The notes: generated by a model from the letters alone, not told the origin. Positions 1 through 7,127 are shown, counted from the first letter of the stretch. The stretch: 10,082 bases of DNA from Acidimicrobiales bacterium (GCA_020439485.1 JAGQSP010000035.1:1-10082), one strand, 5' to 3'. Made by a program: numbers and translations.

Positions 1-2
1 AA

Positions 3-839
3 GCCGTCCCCTCGGTGTCGCGCCCCTTCGAAGCCGTCGGCGAAGTCACGGCGCCCGAGCTGGTCGAACTGGGCCTTGGTGGCGCCGTGGTGGGCCCGGG
101 CACTGGCGACAACATGGCGGCGGCGCTGGGGTTGGGGCTCGAAGCCGGAGACCTCGTCATCTCTTTGGGCACCTCCGGAACCGTCTATGCCCGCTCGGGC
201 ACTGCAACTGCCGACCCGTCGGGCTTGGTCGCAGGGTTCGCCGACGCGGCCGGCGGATTCTTGCCCCTGGTGTGCACGCTAAACGCCACCAAGGTCACCG
301 ACAGCGTGGCCACGTGGCTGGGCGTCGACGCGGCGGCCCTCGCAGAGCTTGCGCTGGAAGCGGTTGGTGACACCGAGGTACCCGTGCTGGTTCCGTACTT
401 CGACGGCGAGCGAACGCCCAACCTGCCCGCAGCAACCGGAAGTCTGCTGGGCCTGGGCACATCGACCACCCGGGCCCAGCTGGCACTCGGTGCCCACGAC
501 GGGGTCTTGTGCGGCTTGCTTGGCGGAGCCGATGCCCTGCGGGCTGCCGGAGTAACCATCGAAGGTCGCTGCTATCTGGTCGGTGGCGGGGCGCGTTCGC
601 AGGCCTATCGCCGACGCGCCGCCGACCTTCGAAACGACTCGGTCGTGGTTCCTCATCAGGACGAGGTGGTCGCCACCGGAGCCGCGGTTCAGGCGGCAGT
701 CGTGGTCAGCGGATCCGACCTTGGCGATGTCGCCCGCCGCTGGGGTCTGGGATCTGGGACGACGGTCGAGCCCACCGTCGACGCCACCGCCACGGTGCAC
801 CGCTATCACCAGGCGGCTGGGTTGCACCTGAATCGATGA
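3..839 (+). CDS. xylB: Xylulokinase (FGGY carbohydrate kinase), C-terminal part, 5' end outside window
   Basis: This enzyme phosphorylates D-xylulose to xylulose 5-phosphate with ATP in the cytosol, feeding the pentose phosphate pathway. The frame is open from base 3 with no stop, so the GTG at 15 is probably internal and the gene starts upstream. About 279 residues are present; the family is usually 480-500 residues, so roughly the first 200 are missing. Counting from the GTG at 15, the second FGGY domain shows GTGDNMAAALG at 30-40, where D32 aligns with the catalytic aspartate of the family (Asp233 in E. coli XylB). It then shows the nucleotide-binding LGTSGT at 51-56, YFDGERTP near 128-135, and a GGGARS adenosine motif near 192-197. 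The GERTP and GGGA pattern fits xylulokinase better than glycerol kinase, but substrate specificity is inferred. The gene converges on the DUF445 gene with a 23-bp gap. Confidence 0.87.
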   Translation, partial: AVPSVSRPFEAVGEVTAPELVELGLGGAVVGPGTGDNMAAALGLGLEAGDLVISLGTSGTVYARSGTATADPSGLVAGFADAAGGFLPLVCTLNATKVTDSVATWLGVDAAALAELALEAVGDTEVPVLVPYFDGERTPNLPAATGSLLGLGTSTTRAQLALGAHDGVLCGLLGGADALRAAGVTIEGRCYLVGGGARSQAYRRRAADLRNDSVVVPHQDEVVATGAAVQAAVVVSGSDLGDVARRWGLGSGTTVEPTVDATATVHRYHQAAGLHLNR

Positions 840-843
840 GCGC

Positions 844-862
844 TCGCCCGGCGGCGGGGCGA
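844..862. terminator. Candidate bidirectional terminator hairpin between convergent genes
   Basis: A 6-bp perfect inverted repeat (TCGCCC at 844-849 and GGGCGA at 857-862) with a 7-nt loop fills the gap between the xylulokinase stop and the DUF445 stop. It is GC-rich, and no T-run follows in either direction. It is a weak intrinsic terminator at best, and its position between two stop codons is the main support. Confidence 0.33.
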
Positions 863-2083
863 TTACAGCAACGTGTGCCCGACCGTGTGTATCGCCAATC
901 CGGCCAGGCCGCCCACCAGCGTTCCGTTGATTCGAATGAACTGAAGGTCGCGGCCTATCTGTTGTTCGAGGCGCAGCGAGGTGTCCTGGGGGTCCCAGCG
1001 CTCGACGGTTGAGGAGATCAGCTCGACCACTTCGGGCCGCAATTGGTCCGAGATGTGAACTGCAGCGCGGGTGAGCCAGGCGTCGACCGAAGCTTCGAGG
1101 CTCGGGTCGGTCAAGATCCGCTGCCCGAACTCGACCAGGGCTGTCTCGACACGTGACCGCGCCGGCGACTGAGGGTTGTTCATCTCGGTGACCACGAACC
1201 GCTTCAGTTCGCGGCCGATGGTGGCCGAAACCTCTCGCACATCGGGGTGCTCGAGCACATTGCCAACTGCGGTGGCGACCTTGCGTCGCAAAACGTCGTC
1301 GGTTCGCAGCCGCGTGACAAGCGATGCGAGCTGTCGGTCGAGAGCCTGTCTGGCAGGGTGGTCGCGTTCGTATCGGATGGCCGACACGACGTTGTATGCG
1401 GCCTCGTGCAGCCGCCGAAACACGGCGTCGTCGAGCACCGAAGGCACCCACCAGGGGCTCTCGTCCGAAACGAGGGTGCGCAGCGTGTCCTGGTTGTGAA
1501 TCAGATAGTCGAGGGTCACGCGGCTGAGTGCGTCGACCAGCACATCGTGGTGACGGCCATCGGTCACCGCCTCTATCGCTGTGGCCAGCCCATTGGCAGC
1601 ATCGAGGCGGCTGAGTCGATCGATGATCACCTCGTCGATGGCCGATTGCACCTGTTCGTCGTCGAGGACTTCTGAGATTCCGGTCAGGGCAGCGCCCAAC
1701 TGGGTTGCCAGGGAGGTGGCCGCTTCGGGCTTCGACAGCCACCCACCGACGCGCTGAGCCGGTCTCGCCGCCTCGACGCGGGCAGACACCACCTCGCCCG
1801 ACATGAAGTTGCTCTGAACGAACTCGCCCAAAGCGTTGCCGATGGCGTCTTTGCGTTTGGGGATGATCGCCGTGTGCGGAATCGGAAGGCGCAGGGGATG
1901 GCGGAACAGGGCGGTGACAGCGAACCAGTCGGCGAGCCCTCCGACCATGGCGGCCTCGGCGGTGGCGCGGACATAACCCCAACCCGTGCTGTCGCCCTCC
2001 AGGCTGCGCGCCACCACGTACACCACCACGGCCGCCAGCAGCAGGCCGGTGGCCCTTCGTTTCATCGCCCTTAGATCGTCCAA
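863..2083 (-). CDS. DUF445 family membrane protein
   Basis: The predicted product has 406 residues, and its molecular function is not established for the family. The frame can be opened at an ATG at 2284. I prefer the TTG at 2083-2081 because AGGAG lies at 2095-2091, 7 nt before it, and the family typically begins just before an MKRRATGLL block. Here that block is at residues 7-15. From the TTG, a membrane segment covers about 12-28. The family signature follows as VGGLADWFAVTALFRHPL and then PIPHTAIIPKRKDAIG within residues 45-85. A long, mostly helical charged middle region leads to a C-terminal block with RINGTLVGGLAGL, likely a second membrane segment. Length and both end motifs match intact family members. 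It is convergent with xylulokinase and divergent from the SCO gene. The longer ATG form would overlap the SCO promoter and start, which makes it unlikely. Confidence 0.85.
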   Translation of the reverse strand: MDDLRAMKRRATGLLLAAVVVYVVARSLEGDSTGWGYVRATAEAAMVGGLADWFAVTALFRHPLRLPIPHTAIIPKRKDAIGNALGEFVQSNFMSGEVVSARVEAARPAQRVGGWLSKPEAATSLATQLGAALTGISEVLDDEQVQSAIDEVIIDRLSRLDAANGLATAIEAVTDGRHHDVLVDALSRVTLDYLIHNQDTLRTLVSDESPWWVPSVLDDAVFRRLHEAAYNVVSAIRYERDHPARQALDRQLASLVTRLRTDDVLRRKVATAVGNVLEHPDVREVSATIGRELKRFVVTEMNNPQSPARSRVETALVEFGQRILTDPSLEASVDAWLTRAAVHISDQLRPEVVELISSTVERWDPQDTSLRLEQQIGRDLQFIRINGTLVGGLAGLAIHTVGHTLL

Positions 2084-2090
2084 CTGCGTT

Positions 2091-2095
2091 CTCCT
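2091..2095 (-). promoter_or_regulatory. Shine-Dalgarno AGGAG deciding the TTG start of the DUF445 gene
   Basis: On the minus strand, AGGAG is followed by 7 nt and then TTG at 2083-2081. It is the best ribosome binding site near any in-frame start of this gene. It supports a start 67 codons inside the longest open frame. Confidence 0.7.
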
Positions 2096-2181
2096 GCTCG
2101 GCGTGGTGCTCGCCCGGACGGCATCACCACCGAGCGCTTCACCCAAAGCATGCCGCGGTCGTACCGACCTTCCGCCGCCGA

Positions 2182-2187
2182 TAGCCT
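2182..2187 (+). promoter_or_regulatory. Candidate -10 box (TAGCCT) for a leaderless SCO transcript
   Basis: TAGCCT fits the actinobacterial TANNNT -10 consensus and ends 8 nt before the GTG at 2196. That would place transcription initiation at or next to the start codon. There is no convincing Shine-Dalgarno sequence before either GTG 2196 or GTG 2202, which agrees with leaderless initiation. No clear -35 box was found. Confidence 0.45.
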
Positions 2188-2195
2188 TCAGCGCG

Positions 2196-2864
2196 GTGAT
2201 CGTGTCTGGGCTTCCCAACCGCCAGCGCCGCGTTGGCGCAGGCCGCTTCCCGTTGTGGGTTGTGGCGTTGATGCTTGCGGTCATCGCATCCGTGGGGGCG
2301 GGCTGCGCTGCCTCGGCGCTGGAACCCGGCGGCGACTATGCCGGTATCGAACTCGATCCGCCCCTGGCCATCCCAGACGTTGTTCTCACAGACACCTCGG
2401 GCAATCCATACGACCTTCGCCAGGAGTTGGCCGGCCGTATCGGCCTTGTCTATTTCGGCTACACCAGTTGCCCCGACATCTGTCCTGTTCACCTGGCACA
2501 GATCGATTCGGTGCTAGCTATGGGCGACCAACCAACCAACGTCGAGGTCGTGTTGATCACCGTCGACCCCGAGCGTGACGATGCGGCAACGCTGAGGCGT
2601 TTCCTCGACCAGTTCGACCGCCGATTCGTCGGCCTGCTCGGCACCCCAGAACAGCTCGCTGACGCACAACGGGCCTTCGGTCTGGCGGTCGCGGCCAAGG
2701 AAGGTGACGGCGACGACTACACCTTCGGGCATGCTGGTCAGGTGTTCGCCTTTGCCCCTGACGGCTACGCATACACCGTCTACCCACAGGGAACTCGCCA
2801 AAGTCACTGGGCAGACGACCTGCCCAAGCTGGCTCAGATCCAACCTGCAGAGGACAGCCAATGA
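2196..2864 (+). CDS. SCO1/SenC family copper chaperone lipoprotein
   Basis: This is a membrane-anchored thioredoxin-fold protein that delivers copper to, or reduces, the CuA site of cytochrome c oxidase outside the cytoplasmic membrane. With the GTG at 2196 it has 222 residues. A basic stretch (NRQRR) precedes a hydrophobic segment and a lipobox VGAGC with Cys37 as the lipidation site. The copper-binding CPDIC motif has cysteines at 92 and 96, and the conserved histidine is His179 in the FGHAGQ block before FAFAPDG. All three copper ligands are therefore present. GTG 2202 is an alternative start. An in-frame GTG at 1986 opens the frame earlier, but that extension lies inside the DUF445 gene and would put the signal sequence near residue 90. 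The gene overlaps ctaG by ATGA, so the two are almost certainly co-transcribed and translationally coupled. Confidence 0.9.
   Translation: MIVSGLPNRQRRVGAGRFPLWVVALMLAVIASVGAGCAASALEPGGDYAGIELDPPLAIPDVVLTDTSGNPYDLRQELAGRIGLVYFGYTSCPDICPVHLAQIDSVLAMGDQPTNVEVVLITVDPERDDAATLRRFLDQFDRRFVGLLGTPEQLADAQRAFGLAVAAKEGDGDDYTFGHAGQVFAFAPDGYAYTVYPQGTRQSHWADDLPKLAQIQPAEDSQ
2849..2854 (+). promoter_or_regulatory. Ribosome binding site of ctaG inside the SCO gene
   Basis: AGAGGA sits 6 nt before the ATG at 2861. That start codon overlaps the SCO stop codon (ATGA), an arrangement suited to coupled translation. Confidence 0.65.
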
Positions 2865-3715
2865 GATTCTGGTGTTCCACTCTCGAAACGCCGTGGAGCT
2901 GGGAGTTCCGTGCTTACCCGGGCATCTGGGCGGCGATGTTGCTACTGGCCGTGCCGTACGTGCTGGCGGTGCGCAGGCGCAACGCCAACGTCGGCGCGGC
3001 GCCAGACGCCAAGCGCAAGGCGGCGCTGTTCTTCGGCGGCATGTTCTTCTTGTGGCTCGCGACCGATTGGCCCCTCGGCCTCTTGGGCGCCAGCTACCTC
3101 GCCTCGGCTCACATGCTGCAGTTCATGCTCTACACCATGGCCGCCGCTCCTTTGATGCTGCTGGGTACCCCCGAGTGGATGGCCAGGCGCATCGTCGGCA
3201 GGTTGCGCATCTACCGGCTGATCTCCAAGCTTTCCAAGCCGGTCGTCGCGGGCCTCACCTACAACGCGATCTTGTTGTTCACCCACTCGCCGTTTGCCAT
3301 CGACAACTTCCGAACCAACCAGTTCGGTTCGTTTGCCATGGACGTCTTGTGGTTGCTGTCGGGCATCATCTTGTGGCTGCCGATCATTTCGCCGCTGCCG
3401 GAAGGCACCAAGACGCCCAACCCCGCGAAGATGGCCTATTTGTTCCTCGCCGCCGGCATCGTGCCCGCCATCCCTGCCGGTTTCATGACCTTCGCAGATC
3501 TTCCGCTCTACTCGATCTACGAGCTCGCTCCACGAGTGCACGGCATGTCGGCTGCCACCGACCAACAACTGGCCGGGCTGGTGATGAAGCTCGGCGGTAT
3601 CCCGGTTGTGTGGGGAACCATGCTTGTGCTGATGGTGCGCTGGATGGGCCAGGACCGAAAGCCGCCCACCCCGCCCGAACGTGGGCCCGGATTGGCCGAA
3701 CAATCGCGGGTGTGA
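2861..3715 (+). CDS. ctaG: Cytochrome c oxidase assembly protein, caa3-type CtaG family
   Basis: This 284-residue polytopic membrane protein assists assembly of the copper centres of haem-copper cytochrome oxidase. It belongs to the caa3_CtaG type, which is unrelated to the Cox11-type CtaG. About seven hydrophobic segments are visible, near residues 22-37, 55-75, 79-102, 128-142, 158-178, 190-211 and 240-262. Family landmarks are AHMLQ at 83-87 followed by a LMLLGTP turn at 98-104, FTHSP at 140-144, WLPIISP at 172-178, and DQQLAGLVMKLGG at 234-246. Many actinobacterial relatives have HxxxH in the first landmark. Here the second position is Phe88, closer to the HMxQ form I recall from Bacillus CtaG. 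The last 20 residues are polar and proline-rich. The gene follows SCO directly, and no oxidase subunit genes lie in the window. Confidence 0.88.
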   Translation: MRFWCSTLETPWSWEFRAYPGIWAAMLLLAVPYVLAVRRRNANVGAAPDAKRKAALFFGGMFFLWLATDWPLGLLGASYLASAHMLQFMLYTMAAAPLMLLGTPEWMARRIVGRLRIYRLISKLSKPVVAGLTYNAILLFTHSPFAIDNFRTNQFGSFAMDVLWLLSGIILWLPIISPLPEGTKTPNPAKMAYLFLAAGIVPAIPAGFMTFADLPLYSIYELAPRVHGMSAATDQQLAGLVMKLGGIPVVWGTMLVLMVRWMGQDRKPPTPPERGPGLAEQSRV

Positions 3716-3754
3716 TGCCCTCATTGGTGTGACTGGCGGCGCCGATGGAGTGTC

Positions 3755-4090
3755 ATGGCTCGCCGCCGACGCATCATCTTCGCCTGCGCCATCTGTGACG
3801 CAGCGCTGGTCTGGCCCTCAGAGGAGTTGGCCGAAGGCGTCGCGCACACCGATTGCCACTACACGGTCGACGACGGCTTCTTCGCGCACTCTGAAGACCT
3901 TCTGGGGCGTCCGACGGTGGTCATGCACCCGGACCGGATGTGGCGCCTGACCATCGATCCGTCGGGTCGGGCGCGCTGCCCAGAGGGGCATCCGGTGGGT
4001 GTGGCCACCACTGGCCAGAACCCACCGCCGTGGTTCATCGCACTGTGGACCGACAAGGTGACCACGCGCGAAATGCGTGGTCGGGTCTGA
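3755..4090 (+). CDS. Small hypothetical protein with clustered Cys/His residues
   Basis: I do not recognise this 111-residue protein. It starts at an ATG with GGAG 4 nt upstream, which is a short but usable spacing. The N-terminus is very basic (ARRRR), followed by a CAIC pair at Cys11 and Cys14, an HTDCH block with His31, Cys34 and His35, and CPEGH with Cys75 and His79. Two pairs plus a central cluster could make a zinc ribbon or another metal site, but that is inference from spacing alone. There is no signal peptide or membrane segment. Tryptophans near the end (PPPWFIALW at about 91-99) suggest a folded domain. It lies 39 nt after ctaG and could be read through from that operon. It converges on the small membrane protein gene with a 6-nt gap. 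Codon use is GC-rich like its neighbours. Confidence 0.66.
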   Translation: MARRRRIIFACAICDAALVWPSEELAEGVAHTDCHYTVDDGFFAHSEDLLGRPTVVMHPDRMWRLTIDPSGRARCPEGHPVGVATTGQNPPPWFIALWTDKVTTREMRGRV

Positions 4091-4096
4091 TCCTGG

Positions 4097-4231
4097 TCAG
4101 GCCAGCGACAGGGCCCACATGCAGGCGGCTATCAAGACCGCAGCACCAAAGGCGATGGCCAGCACGGTTGCGAACTGGTCGTAGTACCTGAATGCGGCCT
4201 TGCGGCGGGGTCTTCCGAACACGGCGACCAT
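4097..4231 (-). CDS. Putative 44-residue single-pass membrane protein
   Basis: From the ATG at 4231-4229 the product is a basic N-terminus (GRPRRKAAFRYYDQF) followed by one hydrophobic helix of about 25 residues running almost to the C-terminus. This is the layout of a small inner-membrane protein with its N-terminus in the cytoplasm. A longer frame opens at a TTG at 4324, but the extra 31 residues are low in character and have no better ribosome binding site. Before the ATG there is only a weak GGGA about 9 nt upstream. No function can be assigned. It is convergent with the Cys/His protein gene, and nothing lies immediately upstream in its own direction. It could be spurious: the evidence is the basic-then-hydrophobic design and the tight fit between neighbours. 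Confidence 0.45.
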   Translation of the reverse strand: MVAVFGRPRRKAAFRYYDQFATVLAIAFGAAVLIAACMWALSLA

Positions 4232-4460
4232 TTTGGCCGATCCCGGGGCCGATCTGACATCAACCCGATCATCTCGCCAAGACGGTCCGGGCTGGGCCGC
4301 ACATTCGCGGGCCGAAGCGCTCAACCCGAAGCCGATCGAGCCGACCAGATCAATACATACGACAGCACCCGATCTCGACCCGCCAGGTGTCTCAGCGAGT
4401 CTCGATCAGCCGGACGGACGAATCCCTCCTCGTCTCTGCCCGGTACGGGAGCTGACGTTT
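4232..4460. other. Gene-free stretch between the small membrane protein and pepN
   Basis: About 230 bases carry no convincing gene. The open frames across it are extensions or shadows of neighbouring genes. It should hold the promoter of the minus-strand small protein, but I found no good -10/-35 pair. The right end leads into the hairpin at 4461-4497. Confidence 0.5.
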
Positions 4461-4497
4461 GCATCGACCCCCGTTTCCCCCCGGCGGGGGTCGATGC
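4461..4497 (-). terminator. Strong hairpin after pepN, probable transcription terminator
   Basis: A perfect 13-bp inverted repeat has arms at 4461-4473 and 4485-4497 around an 11-nt C-rich loop. It begins 4 nt past the pepN stop codon in the direction of pepN transcription. The stem is mostly G:C. No T-run follows on the minus strand, where the next bases are AAACGT, so it resembles the U-less hairpin terminators often proposed in high-GC actinobacteria. It could also protect the 3' end of the mRNA. Confidence 0.6.
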
Positions 4498-4501
4498 GCG
4501 C

Positions 4502-7048
4502 TCAGACTGCCGTGAGAGCAGCCGCGAACCCGGCTGAGGCTTCGGCGCAAAGTCTCACCTGTACCCGCATTCGCTCGAGGTGCTGGTCGATGGTGGCTCC
4601 ACCCTCGGGAATGGGGTGCTCGCCCACGAATGCCGCCACATCGTCGGCGACAGCGGGGTCGTTCAGGTGGACGATCCCGCCGAGCATCCGAGGCACCGAG
4701 TTGCTGGGGAACCGAGCGGTCAGCTCATCCCAATGCTGGGAGATGAACTGCCAAGCCATGGCTCCGTGCTGCTTGTGGGCCAGGCAGTGCGCCAACAAGA
4801 ACGGTGCGTTCTGGGAACGGACGCGCTCGCGGCACATCTCCATGGTGCGTTGGACCTGCCCGGCCTCGGGGAAGCGCGCCAGGGCCATCAGGTATCGCTG
4901 CTGGATCTGGGGGGTAGCAGCACCCTCGTACTCGGCCACGAATGCCTCGAAGTCCTGGTCGGTGCCGTTCGAGGCCACCACGGCCACCGCAGCTGCGTGC
5001 AGCTCGGGGTCGGCGCCGGCAACACCCGACTGCACCAGGGCGCGGCTGACGCTGTGGGCCCTGGCGTCCTGGGCCACCGTGCCCGCCAGGCGCAGCAACA
5101 GGCCTCGCAGCTCGGCGGTTGCGCCATCCTCGCCCGCTGCCGGTTCGACGCCCAAGACGTCGAGAGCGGGCCCGACGACCCGGCCCACCCGTTCGGCGAA
5201 TCTGGCCTTGGCCCCAGTGTCTTTTGCGCTGTCGACGAGTCGGTCCAGCAGGTCGAGGCCGATGGCCATCGAACGCCAGACGCTCAGGTCGGTCTCGAAC
5301 ATGAACTGTTCGATCAGCTCGAGAAGCCGAATCGGTTCGGTTCGGCACGCGGTGACCGCGGCGACCATGTCGTCGACGAACGAAACCCGTTCGGCCACCG
5401 ACATGACCTCCTCGGCCTGCTCTATCAACTCGGCGGCCAGCGATGGCTCGTAGCTGACCCGATAGAAGCCGTTTGCCCCGGCGTTGGCCACCACCCAGCG
5501 GGGCCTGCCCCCCAGGTCGACGGTTGTGGTGGGCTCGGTCAGCAGCACCGACTTGTCGACGATCGAGCCGTCCAGGTCGGCCCTCATCAACACAGGCACG
5601 GCCCACGTGCCGTCGGCGGCGCCTTCGTAGCGAAACACCGACTGCGAAATCTCGATACCTGTGTCGGTGGGCTGGACGTCGATCATCGGGTGCCCACCCT
5701 GAAAGATCCACGAGTCCATGGTCGACCTGACCGGCTGGCCCGATGACTCCTCGAGGGCGTCCCACAGATCGGTCGTGTTGGTGTTTGCCCCCTCGAACTT
5801 TCGCAGGTAGTGCCGCACACCGTCGCGGAACACCTCAGGACCCAGATGTTGCTCGAGCATACGAACTACGGCCGCACCCTTCTCGTAGGTCAACACGTCG
5901 AACATCGCCTCGGCATCGGCGGGCGAGTGAACCGCAAACTCGATGGGCCGGGTGGAGGCGAGCGAGTCGACCTCGAATGCAACTCCGCGGTCGCGGGCGA
6001 ACTGGTCCCAGCGGTTCCACTCGGGCCTGAACGCCGCAACGGTGGCGTTCTCCATGAAGGTGGCGAAGGCCTCCTTCAGCCAGATGCCCTCCCACCACGA
6101 CATGGTGACGAGATTGCCGAACCACATGTGGGCGATTTCGTGGGCTACAACATCGGCGACACGAACCAGCTCGGAGGTGGTCGCTCCGTCGGGGTCGGCC
6201 AGCAGCAGGCTTTCGCGAAATGTCAGGCAGCCGTGGTTTTCCATGGCGCCTGACGCGAAGTCGGGCACCGCAACCAGGTCGAGTTTGTCGACAGGGATGG
6301 GGATGTCGAAGTAGTCCTCGAGCCACCCGATGGCGAACTGGGCGACCTCCAGCCCGAAACCGGTCAGCGCTGCCTTGCCAGGCACATGCACCAACCTGAC
6401 GGGTACACCGCGGACCTCGATTGGTTCGGTGACCTCCAGCTCACCCACGATGAAGGCCACGATGTAGGTCGACATCGGCATCGTGTCGGCGAACACGACC
6501 TCGACCTTGTCGTCTGGCCGAGCGCGCCGCTCGATCTCGGGTCCACAAGAGATGGCGGTGAGGTGTTGGTCGACGACCAGGGTCACGCCGAACACCGCCT
6601 TCAGCTCTGGTTCGTCAAAGCATGGAAACGCATAGCGGGCGCTGGTCGACTCGAACTGTGTGGTCGCGATCGTCTTCTCGGTTCCCTCGGTGTCGGTGTA
6701 GGTGGACCGGTAGAAACCGCGCAGCTGGTCGTTGAGAATGCCGCTGAAGGTGATCGACAAGCACGCCGAACCAACCGCGAGCGGCCCCGCGAGTTCGATT
6801 TCCAGGGTCTCAGACTCGGGATCGCAGGCGTAGGACGAGATCTCGATCGTCTCGCCGTTCTGCTCCAGAACCATGGCTCCGATGTCGAGTTCCATCGCGT
6901 TGAGCCGCAACCGCGGGGTCGAGGTACTGACGCTCAGCTCTATGGCCACCGTTCCGTCGAAGGTCGCCGAGCCCAGGTCGGGCTCGAGCACGAGGTCATA
7001 GCGAATTGGCACCGCATGGCGGGGCAGCCGGTACTCGTCTGTTGACAC
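4502..7048 (-). CDS. pepN: Aminopeptidase N, M1 family zinc metallopeptidase
   Basis: This zinc enzyme removes N-terminal residues from peptides, probably in the cytoplasm because no signal sequence is seen. It has 848 residues, the usual size for actinobacterial PepN. The N-terminal beta-saddle domain carries TQFESTSARYAFPCFDEP at 130-147, which includes the substrate-binding glutamine and glutamate. The exopeptidase motif GAMEN is at 267-271. The zinc site HEIAH is at 303-307, with the third ligand Glu326 in WLKEAFA, giving the standard HExxH-x18-E. The catalytic tyrosine is Tyr388 in TYEKGA. A helical ERAP1-like C-terminal half follows to the end. All catalytic residues are intact. The start is GTG at 7048-7046, chosen because the family begins within about 10 residues of RHAVPIRYDL and a TANNNT box lies 8 nt upstream. 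It is divergent from the adenosine-kinase-like gene. Confidence 0.95.
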   Translation of the reverse strand: MSTDEYRLPRHAVPIRYDLVLEPDLGSATFDGTVAIELSVSTSTPRLRLNAMELDIGAMVLEQNGETIEISSYACDPESETLEIELAGPLAVGSACLSITFSGILNDQLRGFYRSTYTDTEGTEKTIATTQFESTSARYAFPCFDEPELKAVFGVTLVVDQHLTAISCGPEIERRARPDDKVEVVFADTMPMSTYIVAFIVGELEVTEPIEVRGVPVRLVHVPGKAALTGFGLEVAQFAIGWLEDYFDIPIPVDKLDLVAVPDFASGAMENHGCLTFRESLLLADPDGATTSELVRVADVVAHEIAHMWFGNLVTMSWWEGIWLKEAFATFMENATVAAFRPEWNRWDQFARDRGVAFEVDSLASTRPIEFAVHSPADAEAMFDVLTYEKGAAVVRMLEQHLGPEVFRDGVRHYLRKFEGANTNTTDLWDALEESSGQPVRSTMDSWIFQGGHPMIDVQPTDTGIEISQSVFRYEGAADGTWAVPVLMRADLDGSIVDKSVLLTEPTTTVDLGGRPRWVVANAGANGFYRVSYEPSLAAELIEQAEEVMSVAERVSFVDDMVAAVTACRTEPIRLLELIEQFMFETDLSVWRSMAIGLDLLDRLVDSAKDTGAKARFAERVGRVVGPALDVLGVEPAAGEDGATAELRGLLLRLAGTVAQDARAHSVSRALVQSGVAGADPELHAAAVAVVASNGTDQDFEAFVAEYEGAATPQIQQRYLMALARFPEAGQVQRTMEMCRERVRSQNAPFLLAHCLAHKQHGAMAWQFISQHWDELTARFPSNSVPRMLGGIVHLNDPAVADDVAAFVGEHPIPEGGATIDQHLERMRVQVRLCAEASAGFAAALTAV

Positions 7049-7056
7049 GACTCGCG

Positions 7057-7062
7057 AGGATA
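7057..7062 (-). promoter_or_regulatory. Candidate -10 box (TATCCT) for a leaderless pepN transcript
   Basis: On the minus strand TATCCT ends 8 nt before the GTG start of pepN, and no Shine-Dalgarno sequence lies between them. The spacing would put the transcription start at or beside the start codon. No clear -35 element was found at 16-18 nt upstream. Confidence 0.5.
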
Positions 7063-7127
7063 GGCGCTGGCCGATGTCACGAGCCGCCTCACATCGGGTG
7101 TCGCGCCTGCCGATTGGTCAGGGCAGC

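Noticed and set aside
15..17. GTG at 15 as the true start of the kinase
   Set aside because: The frame is open to the window edge, and the protein lacks the first FGGY domain. The sequence from base 3 already reads like the middle of the family.
279..1982. 567-codon open frame on the minus strand across the xylulokinase and DUF445 genes
   Set aside because: It is arginine- and proline-rich with no family signal. It lies antisense to xylulokinase and in another frame of the DUF445 gene, which is the usual high-GC shadow.
1986..2195. Upstream extension of the SCO protein from the GTG at 1986
   Set aside because: It would bury the lipoprotein signal near residue 90 and overlap the start of the divergent DUF445 gene.
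2704..3732. 342-codon plus-strand frame overlapping SCO and ctaG
   Set aside because: It overlaps two genes with complete family motifs in other frames, and its translation is His/Arg-rich with no hydrophobic pattern.
4232..4324. N-terminal extension of the small membrane protein from a TTG at 4324
   Set aside because: The added residues are polar and featureless, and no good ribosome binding site precedes the TTG. The ATG at 4231 gives a cleaner protein.
4200..5453. 417-codon plus-strand frame opposite pepN
   Set aside because: It is serine-, alanine- and arginine-rich low-complexity translation antisense to a well-supported aminopeptidase with intact motifs.
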